A stretch of 64,000 bases of DNA from Euglena gracilis (GCA_039621445.1 CP154957.1:1978504-2042503); one strand, 5' to 3'. Positions 1-11,794 are shown, counted from the first letter of the stretch. Notes: generated from the letters alone by a model not told the origin. Program-made: numbers and translations.

Positions 1-910
1 TGTTTTCCTTTGATTTTCCATGTAAAAATACCCCCCCCCCCAAATAACACCCCCCCCCCTTGGGGCCCAGTTCGGGTGCCCAAATAACACACCGGGGGGG
101 TGTTATTTGGGGGGGGGTTATATTCAACTCCTCGTCCCCCTTGTCTAAGCACCAGAAAGCATGGGTAAGCACCGGGGGGGGGGGGGTGCATAATTTGCTA
201 AAATATGGGTAAACACTGGGGGGGATTTGTTGGCTGTAAAAGAAATCTGGCACTTCGCGCTGAAAAGAGAAAATCCCCCTTGTTTTGGAGGTCCACTGTT
301 GCACCCACAGGCATTTGCACTTGCAAAAAATCAACAATATATCACCATTATCGGGCTTCAGAATTTTTTAAAATTTTCAAAGCTTTGAGGAATTTCTTCA
401 AAACCCACACAAAATAGGCCTCCCCGAGAAGATGACCCTGAAAAGGATGGGTAAGCAATAATAAATAAAAAAGCCAAAAATGAAAAATTCCCTGGCCGAG
501 CAGCTGGAGCTGTTGGCTCCAATGGGCATGGTCTGTGTAGGCGTACCTGGTGAGAGATCAAGGTAAAGAGATTAGGTGAAGCATTTTCAGTCTGAACAAG
601 ATGCAACCGTGTCGATCAAAGAATGCCCGGGGAAGAATGAAAATCAAAATGACGCTGAATGCAATCGCTTTGATCTGTTTTCCAAAAATATCGACTCCTT
701 TGCTGAGTGGATATTAACAGGAAAACAGATAACACGAAAAGCATGAAACACCACAGGCGACAGGAACTCCAACAAGAAATCACTTAGTTATGCAACGAAA
801 TTGTGTTAACGGTGAAAAAAGTAGAATTATCATTTTTTATTTCAAACGCACACTACACGCGTACTTAAACACACACACCCACATTCGCCCACACTTACAC
901 AGGCACACAC
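1..910. other. Probable intron at the left edge, no gene seen
   Basis: Runs of C and G flank the word AATAACAC near 40-190. The rest is AT-rich with scattered CA repeats (870-910). I see no exon that continues the PRMT7-like frame. Confidence 0.4.
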
Positions 911-1089
911 CTTGTCTGTGGGCCCGTCTCGATGACAATCCGGCCGTCCTTGTCCTCCCCGAGGTCGGCATCCCACCAGAAGGCGATGGCGTGCAGTGTG
1001 CCTGCCGTTGTCACCGGCACGTCCAGCTCTGCGAAGTTGCCCGCCGTGCGGAGCGGCTGCTGGAAGTCGAAGGCGAAGAGGGTGAACAC
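911..1089 (-). CDS. PRMT7-like exon: beta-barrel with WWD motif
   Basis: The frame reads [20 protein letters not shown], then [20 protein letters not shown] and [21 protein letters not shown]-x-FDF followed by G-x-x-H-A-I-x-x-W-W-D is the PRMT barrel signature. The acceptor is gtcggag/GTG. The donor CAGACAAG/gtgtgtg is strong and leaves phase 2, so the gene continues beyond the left of this exon; no following exon is visible in 1-910. Confidence 0.85.
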
Positions 1090-4000
1090 CTCCGACATGG
1101 GGGCAGGAGAGCGGAGGCTGGGGTGGACATTTCCCCCAGAATTAAACCAGGTTTCAAATAGTATAATATCAATATAATATGCATATAATATATAATATCA
1201 ATATAATATGTATATAATATATAATATCAATATAATATGTATATAATATATAATATCAATATAACATGTATATAATATATAATATCAATATAATATGTAT
1301 ATAATATATAATATCAATATAATATCATATATTGTGTGTGTGTCGTTTTTATCCCCAACAACTGACAACTATTGGCTACATTTCTTTGCCCAAAAAGAAT
1401 AATATCAAACATATTGAACGTATTGGGAGGCCGGGTTGGTGGGCAAGGGAGCCTGACTCACGGTTGGCGTGAAAAATTCCAGAAGGGGGGGAGGTATTTA
1501 GGACAGAGCATACCTGTCAACGGCAAGAGTTTGTTGCCCCAATGGCATGTTTCTTTCTGCTTGCACCTCCTATCAAAATCCTCCCCACCACCTCTCACTG
1601 CTTTCAACTCCTCCTTCTCACCAAGCATCATTGTTGCTAGACAGTCCAAACTGTTCTCTACCCTCTGTACCCGCTGACCTGTCCTCATGAAGACCTGTCT
1701 ATCGCCCTTCTACCCGCTGACTTGTCGCCGAACCAGTTTTTTGAAAACTTTCGCATTTTATGTTAAAAAAAGCCATATCGGCCGATTTCAAAAAAAATTC
1801 AAAAAACTTTTCCAAAGTTTTCCTTTAACATTTTTTCTGAACCAGTTCTTTTCAGGATTCTGGTTCCAAATTTGTGAAAAAAATGTTTTCTGGATTAGTT
1901 CGTCACCATGGGTTCTCCCACTGACGTCTCCCAGCTCTTTCTCGCTGACTTGTGTTTCTCAACGGTGGTTGCTGACCGCGACATTTTGCTGATTTGTCGA
2001 AAGGTGCCCCTCCAACCCCTCCAACCCTCGGTACGAATGGGGATCTATATGAGGGTTTCAAATGACTGCTGTGGGGGAATTGGAAACCTTGCAAAACCCA
2101 GGTGTTCTCCAGCCACATTTTTGAGGTAAGACCCCCAGAAACCACAAAGAACTGTCTGTGAACCCCGCGACCAAACAGGGGCACACATCCCCTTTTTTAA
2201 AGGTTGGGTAATGATTTTTCTGGGGGGCATTTTCGTATTTTGCTAATTTTTTTTTAATATTTTTACCAGGAAAAAGGGACCCAAATTGAAAAGCAAAATG
2301 GTGTGGAAAATGTCACACACGCAGAAGACACACACCACCCACACACCCACACCGCGCACAAACAATCAGACAATGTACAAATTGCGAATCCAGCCCTTTC
2401 CCTAGGCAGCTGGCAGGTTCTCCCCCCACGAGGAAACTGTCATCTGACAGGTTGACCGGTAGCAGGGACCCTGACAATATCCCACATCCCCCCCACCGGG
2501 CAATTGTCGCGCGACAAATCGGGCAGCACGGAGGGGGGTCTCCGCGGAACCAGAGGGTCAAAGGGCGGGTTTCACCGCCGGTCAAAAAAAGATTGGAAAT
2601 TTGCACCAAAGCGCAAGCTAAAAATCAAAACCTTACCCCCCCCCCCCGGGCAATTGCCACGCGACAAATCGGGCAGCACGGAGGGGGGGGTGACAATTTC
2701 CCGGGGTGACAATTTGGCCGGCACCGAGGGGGGTGACAATTTCCCGGGGGCGTCAATTGCCCGGGGGCGTCAATTGCCCGGGGGGGGGGTATCATGACAG
2801 GTTGGCCGGCACCAAAGACCCTGACAGTGACAGTTTCCTGGGCAGGATCTTGACAGGATCCCGGGTAGGGCATTTCAAGGGAAAATCAATGAGAAAATGG
2901 CCCTGACATGTTGGCCAGTACCAGGGACCCTTCTATCCTAACGTTGGCCGGTAACGGGCACCCTCATGCTTTCTGCAGGGGATCCTGACAGGCTCTCGGG
3001 CATGACAGTTTCCCTGGGGGGGGGGGTATGTATGGGGTCCGATACAGACATTTTTTACCAACCCCTGGGGGTCCACTTCCACTCTTCAAAAAAAAAGTGA
3101 GTCACTTCTTTTTTGGGTTGTCGTTCACTCCCGGGTCGTTCAGAGTTGTAGGGAAAATTAACCCAAACGTGAAAAAAATAACCAAAATTTTCACTTTAGT
3201 GGCAATTTTGCCGACCCACCCAGGGGACTCCAGGCCGAAAACCAGTCAGTCACTCTGAAAAAACCATCCATTCCCAGGGGGGATGGGTTGGCCATTGGCT
3301 AAATGATTGTGTGGTCCGATATCCTGTGCTGGGGTATACTTCACCTTGCAGATCTGCATGCAAGACCTCATGGGAGAAGGCGTCTGTTCCATTTGTGTAC
3401 GATGATGCGTTTGATACAAATCCACGGACGCTGCGATGCCATGAGATGTTGTTGCATACTGCATTCCACGTTCATTCATACACACAAATGGAATGAAACA
3501 CAATTTTTTTTTGGGAGGGGTTCCGCTTACTCCAATAATGATGAATTTGCAAAACAGTTATTTCCTTCAAAAAAAAAACGAACAAAAAGAAAAAAAAGAA
3601 GAAACCGGTGCCTTTGTGGGAGGCAGCAGGCGGTTGAGGGCAGACAGGTCAGGCGTGGCCCCGTTCCTCAGCCTCGGCAGGCCCTGCAAATAACATCCAG
3701 ATGCTTTTGTTTATTTCTTTTTCTTAAAAAAATTACCCCTGGACTGCACCCCCCCCCCCCCGAGTGCTCACTGGACAGGACCCGCCGGGCAGCCCCTCGG
3801 TCGGGGGGAAGCCCGGGAGGTGCCAGGGGGAGTCGATCTGCAGGAGTTGTCCGAGGACTCGGCCCGATGCGGCCCCAGGGCTGACCTCGCCGTGGCGTGA
3901 AGCGTGGCCGGGTGGGACGGGACCTCCCCGTCAAACAAAAAAACGAACCTGGCACACACCTGGGACCAGATATACATACAGGGTTTTAAGGTAAAATACG

Positions 4001-4177
4001 AAAGGAGGTGCTGGTGCGGGGGGTGGTGGGGTGGCGTGGGTCGGCCTCTCATCAGATGTTTGGGTGATGGGGCGGAGGAGGTGCGGCACCAAATTTCCAA
4101 AATTTTCAGGCGTAAATAAGCAAAAAATAGTTTACCCTTTCCGTGGGTACTTGCCTCCCATCCGTTATGTGTGTGTG

Positions 4178-4241
<64 letters not shown>

Positions 4242-7200
4242 TGTGTGTGGGTGGGTGTGTGTTTGTGTGTGTGTGCAGTACGACTGTAAATGCGGATTGA
4301 ATAACTGCCAGCACACGCCAGAAGCAAACACACATTGTGTGTGGAAAATCAAAACACAGACACGCAGACAATTCACACAATTGGGAAAATTCCTTCGCCG
4401 TCTAAACTGCCGAAGAATGTCTTGATCGGTGACACTGAAACAGAAAGGACTTTGGTGATGGGGGGGAACCTGTGCTGCACAGTAAGGCTTTCGACCCAAC
4501 TGGTGGGGGTGGGGGTGTTTGGAAGCCCTCCCGACCAGGGCAGTTCGCAAGACAAAACTCCTTTGGCGCCGAGGGGGAGAAATGGCACCCAAAAAACGGT
4601 GCCACAGACCGAAAACAGGGGATAATCGAGTAGAGGTGGGGGGGTCAGAACCCCATAGATTATAGCAACCAGCAGGCGGGGGGGGGGCACTTTTTTCCTG
4701 GGCCCAAACCCACCCGTTATTTCGAAAACCAACCCACCCGGGACCCCCTCCCCAGGGGCCATTCAGTCACCCACCCACCCTAAATGCAGCCAAAATCGAC
4801 CGAAAACACTGAAAAAAATTTCGGCCAAAATCTGACCCATTGTGCACCGGCACCCACGGGGGGTCCACAGGCGCCGCGAAATCCCCCTGAGGGTCACACA
4901 GGCATGAAATAAATCCATGGTCGGAATCCCCCTGGCCCGCCGCCCACGAGGTGCGGCCCTGCGCGGGGATCATCTGCGCGCCGGGCTTCAGCAGGCGCCG
5001 GCGGGCGTCGTCCAGGATGTTGTACATAAGCTCGCTGAGGAAGTCCGCTCCCATCGTCTCCGTTGCCTCCAGGCTGGGGTTGACCGACCCGGGTGGGGGG
5101 GCATTCGTCTTCTCTCATCAGAAAAACTGTGGCAAGTTTGCGTGTGCACCCAAGGTGGGACCGTGGGTGATTGCGAAAAGAAAATAATTACCCTTTCAAT
5201 AAAAGCAAATAACATGCATACGTATACTTGCACATAAATAACCCCCCAAAAGGAAGCAACCCTTTGGCCGATTTGCCCGACACTTAAATATAAAACCCCC
5301 AAATATGAGCCATCCTGACTGGACGATATGAGGAAAATTTGGGAAAAAATTTCGGGCTCAAAACAAGTTCGGTTTTCTGGGCTTTTATTCCAGCGTTCCG
5401 GCGCCTGGGTTTCACGCACTTTTAGTTCTGAGCGCTATCCGCCCCAAACCGGGTGGGTCGGTCGTGCCTTCAAACCCAGCCTGGCCACCACGATGTCCGC
5501 CTGGACGGGAAGCGGGCTGCCCTCCCCGACCTTTGCCGGCAAAGGGGCTTGACAGGAGAGGGTCCTGGAATAGGCAGCAGGGGCAGCATGGCCATGGTCA
5601 TGGGTACAATTATAATCACTGGGTGGCTGTATGAGCTGTGAGGCTGACAACATTTCAGACACAGAATTATGAACCATGAATGCGGTAGGAATTGCTAAAC
5701 CCTCCCTTTTGCATGAAATTTGTGTTTTAAAAACTTTTAAACCTCTGGGCGTTAGTAGAATTGCTTGGTAGGCCGGAGAGGGGTGAATATGTGTGGGATT
5801 TGGTAGGTCACTGTTCATAAACCAGAATCAACTCAAAAACACCCCAAAATCCATAAACCAAAATTTCTGGCAATATTCCGCAAACAATGACATCTTTGTA
5901 AGGCCATCAAAACTCCCTGGAAGGTTTTCGGCCACCCAACCTTCCCAGACACATTCGTGTTTCTTTTCCGAGGTTGGGGGTGAGCTGTTCATCCTTCAGT
6001 TGGTCTGCCTGAGGGGGCCGTGGTTAATAGGTGTGATGGGCTTATAAAACCTTACAAACCCCCCATCAACTTAGACTGGCCAAAACTCCGAAAAGGTGTC
6101 CTCCAACCGGGGAGGTCGTTGGACATAGGGGGGATCAAGAACCATATGTTTTACTCGCATTTATTCACATTGCATTACGCTGCTTTCGCTGTACCTTTCT
6201 TTGACATTTACAGCAAATAAATGATGAAATCATCCGCACTGAAGCCCCCTTGTTCACATCGTTGGACATCCCTGTGATCACTGTGATGCGGTCGCTGTAG
6301 CCGTTGGGAGACAGCCTGTGCCTTATGAGGCAGCTCAGAACCGCAAGCTTCTGCCACCCCTGCCCCATCGCACGGACCAGCATATCTGGACATTGGCGTA
6401 TTGTGTTCAGAACCATCGTTGCCACTCCATATTTTGTCAACACGTACAAACACATTTGTCTCGCGTGAAAAAATACATGATGGAAATTAATTGGTAATTT
6501 GGTGAACGCAAGAATGGAAGGGCTTCGTGCTGCAGGTGTGTTACCCCACGCTCCAGTCCGCCCGTGTGCATTATTGCAAATTGGGCAGCTCTTTGGTATC
6601 CTGTAGAGGTCAATACAACAATGGTGAGGGGCAGGGGATGAAACGTATGCGTCAAGGGTCTCAACCCGAACCCTGCGCCCTTAAATGCCCTCTTCAACTC
6701 CTGTGGGATGTCAGAGGTGGCGGTCCCTCCCCTATTGGGGAACTGGGCCCAACCCAGGGTCGAGCAGGGTATCCAAAAGTGAACATGCAACTTGAACCGC
6801 CCCAAAGACAAAGTAAACAAAAAATCGATGTTAAAATTTGGCCGGCACAATCACCAACTTTTTTGCCCATTTTTGCACCCCGGAAAGGAAAAAATTGGTA
6901 ACTTTCCTTCGGCAGGTGCAAATTAATTTAACTCGTCCATTGGGTCCGGGGCTGGAAAAAGGCTGCTGGCTGGCTGGACCGGGTCCCCTGGGGGCGGACC
7001 CCATGGAGATGGGGTCCACTTTGGCTTAAGCGATGCCTGATCCTGGCTCATCAAATATCATCCTCACCATATATTATACCTATGTTAATTTTATTTTTTA
7101 TTACATATAATTTTATGCTGATCATTTATTATATTCATCATCATGTTGCCGACGAATTACCCGCAGCACAGGCCACGGCACAGCGGATCACGTTGCGGGC

Positions 7201-8205
7201 CTTCTCCGCGATGGACTCGTTGCCTTCGATGGCGTACACATGCTTCGCCCCTGCCCGCGCCGCCATCATGGCCAGCAGCCCAGACCCCGTGCCGATGTCC
7301 AGCACAATGTGGTCGGGGGACCTGAGGCCGTATCCTGTGGGCCGTCCAGCCCCCCCCCCCCCTGCGACAAGAAACTGGACCCAGAATTCCATCCGGGGAC
7401 CCCTTGCCCTGGGTGGGTCGTCTAGTTCACAGAAACGCACCTCGATGACCTCGATGCATTTGGACACTTGGATATTCAAGTACCCGTATGGCAGGTATGG
7501 GGAGAGAAAGCAACAATAAATGTTTTTTTTCATTCCGAAAAGATTGGTGTGGAAAAAAAACTGGGTGAAATTGTTAATATGGCCTGGGGAGTGTCAATGG
7601 AAAGCAAGAGAGAGATTAGGACACTTCTCCCAGCAAAAGAAAACCTCAATCTCGGAATTGAGTCTCGCACAATCCCAAATGCTTGAAAAGCAAATGATCG
7701 TCAAAGATTGCTGAAAGGAAAAAACAAACATGACCCTGAGATACATTTGCTTGTATAAAAAAAATACCTATTGTAAGTAATTATTGTTCATCAAATTCTC
7801 TGTTATTTGAGACACAAATAGGGCGAAATCCTTCAAATATCCTGAAAAATGTGCACTGTTCTGTGCGCTGTTCTGTTTGCGCATAGATATTTGGGAAGTT
7901 TCTGACTGCCTGTTTTCCCCCCTCAATTCAGTTGAAGTTTGTTGTACAGAATTGTGAGTAAACATTTTTCATCCACAATTTGAGGCATCCAATGTATGCA
8001 GCTATGTACGGTGATGCATGTGTGTACGTCGACACAATTTCAGCAACCCCAAGCTGAGGCACCGATGTATGCACCAGGAAAAGGCCTCGCCGGGCTTCAC
8101 GAGGGCTTCCAGGGCCCGCTGGTAGGCGTTGTTGCGGCTGATGTCCGCCATCATGTCGAAGTGCCACAAACGGCCCTGGAGGGGGTCCTCCGTGGTGAGG
8201 AACGT
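911..8205 (-). CDS. PRMT7-like protein arginine methyltransferase, spliced, 3' end outside window
   Basis: This is the span of eight exons encoding a type-III-like PRMT module. The enzyme would transfer methyl groups from S-adenosylmethionine to arginine in proteins. In order I see a DPLQG..W start like that of PRMT7, a SAM-binding motif I ([14 protein letters not shown]), the acidic post-I segment (YAIEGNES), [10 protein letters not shown], the catalytic double-Glu loop ([15 protein letters not shown]) and the start of the beta-barrel (FTLFAFDF ... [12 protein letters not shown]). Reading phase agrees at every inferred junction except 7161/6315. The THW-type loop and C-terminus would lie left of position 911. 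The start is not certain: it may be a separate gene beginning upstream of 8205, or the second module of the TPR/PRMT9-like gene on the same strand. Confidence 0.8.
1160..1330. repeat. AT-rich minisatellite, 29-bp unit, about six copies
   Basis: A 29-bp unit containing AATATCAATATAATATGTAT is repeated head to tail with one or two substitutions per copy. It begins about 70 bp from the PRMT7-like exon ending at 1089, inside the intron. Confidence 0.85.
2490..2830. repeat. Duplicated GACAAATCGGGCAGCACGG module with G/C runs
   Basis: The sequence GACAAATCGGGCAGCACGG occurs near 2511 and again near 2662, each after a GGGCAATTG word. It is followed by repeated GTGACAATTTCCCGG and CTGACAGG phrases. 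Related phrases recur at 20650-20800 in inverted arrangement, so this is part of a dispersed family. Confidence 0.6.
3045..3313. mobile_element. Short inverted-repeat element, 8-bp target duplication GTCCGATA
   Basis: A 269-bp segment is flanked by exact copies of GTCCGATA (3037-3044 and 3314-3321). The ends are imperfect inverted repeats: CAGACATTTTTTACCAACC on the left and the complement of GGTTGGCCATTGGCTAAATG on the right. The interior carries 'CAGTCAGTCACT' words also found at 42.5 and 36.8 kb. It is non-coding. The 8-bp duplication and CA ends resemble non-autonomous hAT elements; that assignment is inference. Confidence 0.75.
3606..3683 (-). CDS. PRMT7-like exon: barrel linker
   Basis: A 78-bp exon of 26 codons, [20 protein letters not shown] then PPTKAP. 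The acceptor is ttgcag/GG and the donor GCACCG/gtttct; both are phase 0. The 'D-L-S-A-L-N-x-L-L-P' pattern followed by F-x-x-F-x-F-D-F in the next exon matches the order in PRMT7. Confidence 0.65.
3772..3880 (-). CDS. PRMT7-like exon: beta-barrel start
   Basis: The frame is fixed by phase: after completing the Ser codon it reads [20 protein letters not shown], then [16 protein letters not shown]. This corresponds to the variable barrel segment after the ...P-x-x-A/G strand in PRMT7. The donor CCTGTCCA/gtgagc is a near-consensus site, phase 0. Family similarity is weak in this part, so support is mainly phase and position. Confidence 0.6.
4164..4278. repeat. (GT)n microsatellite
   Basis: About 100 bp of nearly pure GT with a few GC and GG interruptions, inside a PRMT7-like intron. 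The long Cys-Val and Thr-His open frames across it are artefacts of the repeat. Confidence 0.95.
4948..5066 (-). CDS. PRMT7-like exon: double-Glu catalytic loop
   Basis: The frame reads [20 protein letters not shown], then [19 protein letters not shown]. The two catalytic Glu positions (TETMG and LSE) are present, followed by the helix and the L-x-P-G-x-x-I-P turn into the barrel. The acceptor is cctggag/GCAAC in phase 0. The donor CACCTC/gtgggc is phase 2 and fits the next exon. Confidence 0.85.
5489..5530 (-). CDS. PRMT7-like mini-exon before the double-Glu loop
   Basis: A 42-bp exon of 14 codons, [14 protein letters not shown]. It supplies the 'x-x-x-D-I-V' strand that precedes the catalytic loop in all PRMTs. 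Acceptor ggcaaag/GTCGG and donor GACATCGTG/gtggcc are both phase 0. Joined to the next exon it restores D-I-V-A-T-E-T-M-G, which aligns residue for residue with the PRMT pattern D-I-I-V-S-E-x-M-G. Confidence 0.7.
6258..6315 (-). CDS. PRMT7-like exon: [10 protein letters not shown] strand
   Basis: A short exon reading [19 protein letters not shown]. It matches the segment after post-I in PRMTs (Asn-Gly, Asp-Arg-Ile, then a Gly). The acceptor is ggcacag/G and the donor AACGAT/gtgaac gives phase 0, fitting the next exon. The open frame extends upstream, so the exon could begin earlier. Confidence 0.7.
7161..7321 (-). CDS. PRMT7-like exon: SAM-binding motif I and post-I
   Basis: The frame reads [20 protein letters not shown], then [20 protein letters not shown]. 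This is the Rossmann glycine loop of class I methyltransferases, with Asp and Gly residues intact, followed by the acidic strand that holds the SAM ribose. The acceptor is cctcag/GTCC. The donor GCTGCGG/gtaatt is my choice but leaves phase 1, whereas the next exon needs phase 2. So the 3' end, or a missed mini-exon, is unresolved. Confidence 0.85.
8075..8205 (-). CDS. PRMT7-like exon: N-terminal DPLQG..W and helix before the SAM fold
   Basis: The frame reads [20 protein letters not shown] then [22 protein letters not shown]. DPxxGxxxW followed by a helix with RN..Y is the usual lead-in of PRMT7/9 modules. The acceptor (gcacgag) is followed by phase 0. The donor TTTTCCTG/gtgcat leaves phase 2, which fits the next exon. 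It lies about 190 bp from a 1.6-kb inverted-repeat element. Confidence 0.8.
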
Positions 8206-8390
8206 CTCGTGCCGTTGTTTTGGGGTCAGGGCACCCATTTGGGACCGACATCAACACATTAAAATTATGGGACAAGGCCCTCCACCCATGTCCAAGGCAC
8301 GACAATGTTCCAGAAATGTGCAGAATTTGTCACTGTCACACTGTTTCACAATAATTAATAATATGATCAATTGTTCATCATTATATTATC

Positions 8391-9978
8391 CAGGGGCAGG
8401 GAGATATTCCGGTCGGCCGAAAATTTTATTCCGGTGTTTTATTCCGGTTTATTCCGGGTTATTCCGGTTTATTCCGGAATTTATTCCGGTTTATTCCGGT
8501 CAATTTCTGTCTGAATGGACTTAGGATTTTTCGAAGCACAATTGGGCGAGGTGCTCACCCGGGCTTCAGGAATAAAGATGCATTCCTTGGTTGCCCCACC
8601 CCACCAAGTGGTCACTTCGCACTTGGTGATGCAGGTCTGCACACCACAGCAGACCCTGGCCTTTCCGGGACAAACAAGCCGATGAAAATTGGTGCTCGCA
8701 GTTTTCTCTTGAGGCGGGTCCCTGGCACCGCTGTCTATTTTCAAAAATTGCCCCGCTGGGTGTCTTAGGCCCAATTGTGTCTCCCTCATTTTTGAAGCCT
8801 TGACTGTGTTCCCCAGATGGTGCTACACAGGCAAGGTGACTTTTGGCCCGTTTTTGTTGCTTTTTAGGCTCTGCAATCTGTTCGCGAAGGCTTGCCTGCT
8901 GCGGTGTCCGCTTCGACGCAACAACCATGCTGATTCAGAATTTTGAAATTTGTATTTCTATTGTGCCGCGGCGCAATATAACTCTTAAATTTTCATTCTA
9001 CATGAGCGTGTTTTCTTTGTGGGCGCAATGAAAACACACGTTGACACATATGCTGTTATTATTGCGCAAGTGCGTAATTATCCCCCATATTTAAAATTAC
9101 AAAAAAAACATTGCGCGCTAATATTCAGAATTACAAAAAAAACATTAGCGCAAAAAATTTTTTTAATTTTTGTGATGAAAAAAAATTGCGCAATTGAGTT
9201 AACTCGTTTCATTACCCAGTGCTTTGGGGTTATGCACCCGGGGAGCCCTGTGCCCGTACACTGTAGAGGTCCAAGTCGTCATGTTCGTCCCCAGGCCCTG
9301 GGGGTGGTGAGAAACTAATTCGGACTGTCCTCGGTGTTCGATAACATAAATTTTTTGCAAGTTTGCGAGTTGTCGCAATTTTACACTTTCAAAGCCAAGT
9401 GCGAGTTAGGCTGGTGTTGCTGTTCACATGTCCCGGCATTCAAACCTGGGTTTTTGAATCTCTTTCAAAGCGCAATTTTTTTGCGCAATGCATATGTCAA
9501 AACCTCAAGTGCGAGTTAGGGAGTTAGGCCGCCTAAGAGTGTTATCACCCCCTGATTGAAAGATGATTCACTTATTTCAATGGGATCCCTGCCCCCAAAA
9601 ATCGGCATTCATATTGTCCTAGTTCGTGTCCCTTTAAAAAGAACTCAAGGACAAACATTCACTAATTGCAGCCACACAGATGGGGATAAAATCCAAACAA
9701 AAAATGCATTCAATTAGGGGGGAAAACAGCCAAAGGTAAGGTGTGCTCCTGATATTAAGTGCCGACGGTGCTACGCTTGTGCTCTTTTGTTGCTCTTCTG
9801 ATTTTGAAACCTGAAAATATATCAAACTTCACCTTCATTGCCTTTGTGCCTTGCAGAATTTTCAAGCCATTGGCTGGCACTTTTATTCCGGTTATTCCGG
9901 TTTATTCCGGTTTATTCCGGTTTTCGCTATTCCGGTTTATTCCGGTTTATTCCGGACCGGAATATCTCCCTGCCCCTG
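8391..9978. mobile_element. 1.6-kb inverted-repeat element with TTATTCCGG subterminal arrays
   Basis: Perfect terminal inverted repeats of about 23 bp start CAGGGGCAGGGAGATATTCC at both ends. TATTATC is duplicated on either side (8384-8390 and 9979-9985). Just inside each end is an array of the word TTATTCCGG, in opposite orientation at the two ends (about 8403-8505 and 9880-9955). No transposase is recognisable. The ends and 7-8 bp duplication resemble hAT-type DNA transposons. A minus-strand open frame at 8928-8566 begins with a Met in reasonable context, but no homology is seen. Confidence 0.8.
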
Positions 9979-9985
9979 TATTATC

Positions 9986-10250
9986 AGAGTAGTTATTGTA
10001 TATGTTGTGTATAATGCATCATAATAAATATGTAGTTATAGATCATAGATGTTGATAATATAGAGATTATAATAATTATGTTAAAAAAATAGAATATTAA
10101 ATAATTACAAATAGATATGTGTATATAAATTTAACAAAATATAATAGAGAATTAATATGAATAGATATATGGCAGGGATGTAGTATCGGCCCCAGAGGTG
10201 AAAGAAAATCAAAGGCCACCAAACGGTCGGCCCCCACAAATAAATACTTA
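9986..10250. repeat. AT-rich non-coding stretch
   Basis: Low-complexity AT sequence with short ATAATA and ATAGAT words. No exon is seen on either strand. Confidence 0.6.
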
Positions 10251-10295
10251 GCCCTCCCTGCCTTTGGAGTGATATTGAAGGGGTCTACTGCAAAA

Positions 10296-11614
10296 ATGGA
10301 ATCCTAACTTTTTGGTTGCGTCCAGTGAGGCTCCTTGGAGGCTAAGGTAACCAATTTTGCAGGAGCATGTTGGGAACATAAAACTGAACGGGAATTTTTA
10401 GGTTTTTTGTGTTATAAAGAGGAGCATTCTTCAATGTCGAAACACAGTGACTGCACTCAGTGGCAGATCGTCTGCTGCCCATTTGCACAGAGGGGAAAAT
10501 AATTCACGGACTAATTCACGGACTAATTCCCAGACTGGCAGACGGTAAAAAATTCACGGACTTTGGGAGGCAACATGGAGCTTAAACAAAACCGAAAATG
10601 AATTTATTCAGCCAGAACAAATTCAGAAATACCTAAATCCCACTGGGATTTGCTGCAACTTTTAACCCTGGATTGCACCGAAGTGTCTTCAACCAGGTGA
10701 ACCAACAATCACGTGGGGGGGATGGTAGCAAACTGCACGTGAGCATGGATATGATGTTGCAAATAAAAAGGTCAGGTGAAACCCAAAATGGTGTCCATTT
10801 GGCTGTGCCCGGGGGGAGGGGGGCGGGGGAGGGGGGCGGGAGGAGGGGGCCGCAGGCCCCCTCCCCCGCCCCCCTCCTCCCGCAGCCTCCCCCCCGCACC
10901 CCCCGCCCCCACCCCCTTCCCCTCTCCCCCCTACCCCCCAACCCCACCCCCCCTGCTCCCCAATAACAAAGTCTTTTTGTGTGGACAAAATTTGGCGGAC
11001 ATGGCGTGAATAGCAAATGGCGGACATGGCGTTTTTTGTAGCAAATGGATAAATGGTAAACGGTAAAAGCAAAATCAGGAAGCAAATGGACAAATGGTGT
11101 TCAACAAGTTTGGCGGACATGGCATAAATGGCAAATGGGTGAACGGTCTGTAACACATCAATGGAAATGGCTTTTTGTGGAAAATGGTGAGATGGGTGGG
11201 TGTGAGAAGAAGTTCTTTGTGGCGATGTGGGCGGCGTTGGAGTCTAAACCAAATTGAATTTTTTTGGGGGATACACAGCAAAAATGGGGGGGGAATATTT
11301 TTTTTTGTGGAGATGGGGGAGAAAAAAATAAAACAAAACTCCTCTGGGCAGTAGTGTGGGGGCAGGGGGAAGGGGTGTGGAGGGAGGTTGGCTTCAACCC
11401 GTAAAATATTTTTCCCATTTTTATTTTCAGACATTGCCTGTGTACAACAGTGGTTACCTCCGAAGAGCCTCCGCGGAGGCTCCAAGGTAACCAGCCTCCA
11501 GGACTCCGTGGAGGCTCCTCGGAGGCCAAGGTAACCAGCCTCCGTGGAGGCTCCAAGGTAACCAGCCTCCGCGGAGGCTCCTCGGAGGCTAAGGTAACCA
11601 AAACTTAGGATTCC
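10296..11614. mobile_element. 1.3-kb segment bounded by TGGAATCCTAA inverted repeats
   Basis: TGGAATCCTAACTTTTTGGTT on the left is matched by the complement of AACCAAAACTTAGGATTCCA on the right. Just inside both ends are phrases of GGAGGCT..AAGGTAACC; the right end has several copies (11450-11600). The interior includes a G-run/C-run palindrome (10810-10960) and 'GGACATGGCG' phrases. I found no convincing target duplication, so insertion as a unit is inferred only. Confidence 0.5.
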
Positions 11615-11794
11615 ACAGTTGCTGGGCCCCATCTTGAAGCGTGGATGTTAGGACTCGCCCTGCACTTAGACCGGCAGAACGTCCCACCCCAACGTGTCCT
11701 AACCCTTACCCGACTCCTTCAGTACCCCAACACCCAGTGCAGGGTGGGGGAAGTGTCGCCCCCCACAAGAGGGCTGATACCGCATCCCTGCCTG

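Noticed and set aside
4031-4425. Long Cys-Val and Thr-His open reading frames
   Set aside because: They are translations of the (GT)n tract. The same applies at 30506-31207, 61705-62379 and 62953-63582.
3768-4592. Minus-strand frame of 274 codons
   Set aside because: It runs through a microsatellite and intron. The exon inside it (3772-3880) is read in a different frame, as fixed by phase with 4948 and 3683.
8566-8928. Met-initiated lysine/arginine-rich frame as the first PRMT7-like exon
   Set aside because: Phase would fit, but it lies wholly inside a transposon-like element and has no homology; kept only as a finding.
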